Origin: Geobacter sp. UBA2189 | GTDB taxonomy: Bacteria > Desulfobacterota > Desulfuromonadia > Geobacterales > Pseudopelobacteraceae | Direction: 5' to 3' | DNA length: 8,194 nucleotides | Assembly (NCBI GenBank): GCA_002328035.1 | Contig: DCVL01000038.1 | Coordinates: forward strand, 1-8,194 | Part shown: positions 6,761-8,194 of the stretch, piece after piece | Layout: each line of letters opens with the position of its first letter | How positions within the stretch are numbered: position 1 is the first letter of the stretch | Translations under genes and position numbers: made by a program | Notes under the pieces: model-generated | Seen by the model: the letters and a program-made list of their open reading frames with translations, nothing else | Told to the model about the DNA's origin: nothing | Databases searched by the model: none

Positions 6761-6938
6761 TTTGATAGCCTGCAGCATCTGGAATTTACTGCCAAAGACA
6801 ACCGCGAAGTGGTGGGTATTGCCAAGCTTAATGCAGAGCTGAAAAATCACCCTTGCCAGGATTGACAAGCTGTGGGGTGAGATTGACACCATCGTGGCCG
6901 AGTTCGAGGGAGCAGAGATTGAAGGAGATGCCAGATGA
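6761..6938 (+). pseudogene. Decayed C-terminal gene fragment overlapping fic
   Basis: Reading from 6761 gives an open stretch of 34 codons (FDSLQHLEFTAKDN...AELKNHP) ending at TGA 6863-6865. A one-base shift near 6853 continues it as ARIDKLWGEIDTIVAEFEG... to a TGA at 6936-6938. Together they make about 58 residues of natural-looking, charged helical protein. There is no start codon with a ribosome site and a stop (TAG 6752-6754) lies just upstream. The terminal TGA overlaps the fic ATG as ATGA, the usual arrangement of coupled operon genes, so this is probably the tail of fic's former upstream partner. I do not recognise the family. Another frame before it (about 6724-6759, LPTLIKQAILAAV) may be a further scrap. 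The remaining part of 6720-6934 shows nothing else. Confidence 0.5.
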
Positions 6939-7540
6939 TTCCAGAAAATAAACTCAACATTACCAATCAGATCGATCTGGCCAAAGCCGAAGAAAAAATC
7001 AGTAAAATAAAAGCCCGGCAACTCTTTGATTCTGGCGATATTGCCAAGGCAGAGGTCGGCACATTTGCAGGGCTTGCTTTTATCCATACCTATTTGTTTG
7101 AAGACATTTATGATTTTGCCGGTCAAATACGTGAAGTGAATATAGCTAAAGGCGATTTCAGATTTGCTCCACTCATGTATCTGAAACACTCTCTTGCGCA
7201 TATTGATACGATGCACCAAGGCAATTTTGATGAAATCATTGAAAAATATGTTGAGATGAACATTGCTCACCCCTTTCGTGAAGGCAATGGCCGCGCTACA
7301 CGGATATGGCTGGATCTCATCCTTAAAAGAGAGCTCAAGCAAGTGATCGACTGGAACCTGGTCGATAAAGAGGAGTACCTGTCGGCCATGCAGCGCAGTG
7401 TCGTTAAAGACGTTGAAATTAAAGCACTACTCAAACAAGCCCTCACCCCTAAGATTGACGACCGCGCCCTGTTTATGAAGGGGATAGATCTGAGCTATTT
7501 CTATGAAGGCTATAGCGAATTCAAGACCGAGGAGCTGTAG
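6935..7540 (+). CDS. fic: Class III Fic-domain AMP-transferase
   Basis: A 201-residue Fic protein. These enzymes transfer AMP from ATP to hydroxyl side chains of target proteins; the close relative NmFic of Neisseria meningitidis is known to modify itself, and bacterial Fic toxins of this kind target DNA gyrase. The catalytic motif HPFREGNGR is complete at 112-120, with His112 the catalytic base and Asn118, Gly119 and Arg120 positioned for ATP. The flap region around RFAPLMYLKHSL and the YDFAGQIREVNI segment also match the family. The C-terminus contains SYFYEG (187-192), fitting the inhibitory motif [S/T]xxxE[G/N] with Glu191. Because this helix is at the C-terminus, the protein is class III: self-inhibited and needing no separate antitoxin. 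Its ATG has AAGGAG upstream and overlaps the stop of a decayed gene. The following gene, nifK, is convergent. Nothing in the gene looks broken. Confidence 0.95.
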   Translation: MIPENKLNITNQIDLAKAEEKISKIKARQLFDSGDIAKAEVGTFAGLAFIHTYLFEDIYDFAGQIREVNIAKGDFRFAPLMYLKHSLAHIDTMHQGNFDEIIEKYVEMNIAHPFREGNGRATRIWLDLILKRELKQVIDWNLVDKEEYLSAMQRSVVKDVEIKALLKQALTPKIDDRALFMKGIDLSYFYEGYSEFKTEEL

Positions 7541-7546
7541 GTTTGG

Positions 7547-7610
7547 AACCACGAATGGACACTAATAAACACGGATAACGTAAGGGATACATTCGTGTCT
7601 ATTCGTGGTT
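7547..7610. repeat. Imperfect 16-bp inverted repeat between convergent fic and nifK
   Basis: AACCACGAATGGACAC (7547-7562) faces GTGTCTATTCGTGGTT (7595-7610). The arms pair over 16 bp with one G-T wobble, around a 32-nt loop. The inner ACACGGAT (7569-7576) can also pair imperfectly with ATTCGTGT (7591-7598), so alternative folds exist. It begins 6 bp after the fic stop and ends 3 bp before the nifK stop, ideal for a two-way transcription stop, though no T-run is present on either side. The AACCACGAATGGACAC sequence resembles a dispersed palindromic repeat I recall from many proteobacterial and other genomes, including Geobacter; that is memory, not a search. Confidence 0.65.
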
Positions 7611-7613
7611 ATC

Positions 7614-8194
7614 CTAGCGCATCATCTCAAACAGCCTGTCTTCGCAGGTCTCGTCAACTATATCCAAAAACTTGTTACAGATCTCGCTTAGCATATTTAC
7701 TACTCCCTGATATCCGATAACCGGCCTGCGATGCATGTTTACCCTGTCAAATATGGGGAAGCCGAAACGGAACAGAGGTATACCGGCATCACGAGCTATG
7801 AATTTGCCATGGGTATCGCCGATTATTCCATCAACAGGGTCGGTCATAACTAGACTGCGGAGATGCCATAGATCCTTGTTCATATAAATTTTGCAGTCAG
7901 CACCGTAAGGCGAGCTGTCCAGCAGAACCTGAAGTTCCTTCTCCAATTTTTTTGAACCACGGCTGCAAAGTATCTGCCACGGTTTTGCCCCCATCTCCAG
8001 AAGGAAAGAAACGTATCCTGTCAGGTAATCAGGATCTCCGTAAACGGCAAACTTTTTATTGTGAATATACTGCTGGGCATCGGTCATGGCATCAACCGCG
8101 CGGCCACGTTCAGCTTTAAGTGACGCAGGCACCTCTTTAACAAAAAGCTCAGACAGCTTCATCAGGAAGGTATCGGTCTTCTCAATTCCCATAG
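7614..8194 (-). CDS. nifK: Nitrogenase MoFe protein beta subunit, C-terminal part
   Basis: About 193 residues of the C-terminal end of NifK; the N-terminal portion is beyond the right edge. NifK pairs with NifD in the alpha2beta2 MoFe protein and shares the P-cluster. The visible part has the NifK signature blocks in order: MGIEKTDTFLMKLSEL, ERGRAVDAMTDAQQYIHNKKFAVYGDPDYLTG, SPYGADCKIYMNKDLWHLRSLVMTDP, then IGDTHGKFIARD, FRFGFPIFDRVNMHRRPVIGYQG and a helical tail. The P-cluster cysteines lie upstream and are not visible. The first Met in view (8192) is internal: it is the conserved PMGIEKTD position, and the frame stays open to the edge. Spacing between the last blocks is shorter than in Azotobacter NifK, as in other short-type NifK proteins. 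In this orientation the next gene downstream would be expected to be nifEN, but three opposing genes intervene. Confidence 0.96.
   Translation of the reverse strand, partial: MGIEKTDTFLMKLSELFVKEVPASLKAERGRAVDAMTDAQQYIHNKKFAVYGDPDYLTGYVSFLLEMGAKPWQILCSRGSKKLEKELQVLLDSSPYGADCKIYMNKDLWHLRSLVMTDPVDGIIGDTHGKFIARDAGIPLFRFGFPIFDRVNMHRRPVIGYQGVVNMLSEICNKFLDIVDETCEDRLFEMMR

Noticed and set aside
6734..7342. 202-codon open frame on the minus strand
   Set aside because: It is antisense to fic, which has a complete catalytic motif; the minus frame shows no recognisable domain.
1..8194. CRISPR arrays, tRNA or rRNA genes, insertion sequences
   Set aside because: No regularly spaced repeats, no cloverleaf-like segment and no transposase reading frame were seen on either strand.

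Overview
The window looks like part of a molybdenum nitrogenase (nif) cluster from a Geobacter-like member of the Desulfuromonadales (Desulfobacterota). Three things suggest this: a naturally fused NifE-NifN scaffold gene, an immediately following nifX, and what appears to be the first codons of a nif-specific ferredoxin. The naturally fused nifEN gene is, from memory, typical of Geobacter. Base composition is moderate, around 50 % GC by eye. Genus and species cannot be fixed from the sequence alone.

Layout. The nif genes are on the minus strand, so they read right to left. The right edge holds the C-terminal part of nifK (7614-8194, start outside the window). The next nif gene, nifEN (554-3301), begins 4.3 kb further on. 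It is followed by nifX (68-454) and the start of a probable nif-specific ferredoxin III gene (1-35, cut by the left edge). nifEN has its own promoter, an almost perfect sigma-54 -24/-12 element ending 47 bp before the ATG. Upstream of it are two 22-bp dyads of identical geometry (7-8-7) that are candidate activator or operator sites. A 12-bp perfect inverted repeat lies between nifEN and nifX, next to the nifX ribosome binding site.

Between nifK and nifEN, on the plus strand, lie three genes that are not nitrogenase genes. The first two abut (stop codon directly followed by start codon). They encode a small exported PstS-like periplasmic binding protein and a membrane-anchored PAS-GGDEF-EAL protein with all visible catalytic motifs intact. 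This resembles periplasmic-binding-protein/cyclic-di-GMP receptor pairs such as NspS-MbaA of Vibrio cholerae. They are followed by a decayed gene fragment whose final TGA overlaps the ATG of an intact class III Fic AMP-transferase gene. A near-perfect 16-bp inverted repeat separates the convergent fic and nifK genes.

Functionally, NifK is a subunit of the nitrogenase MoFe protein, and NifEN and NifX act in FeMo-cofactor assembly and carriage. The ferredoxin probably supplies electrons. The inserted plus-strand genes point to c-di-GMP signalling from a periplasmic ligand and to a self-inhibited Fic enzyme. Any link to nitrogen fixation rests on position only.
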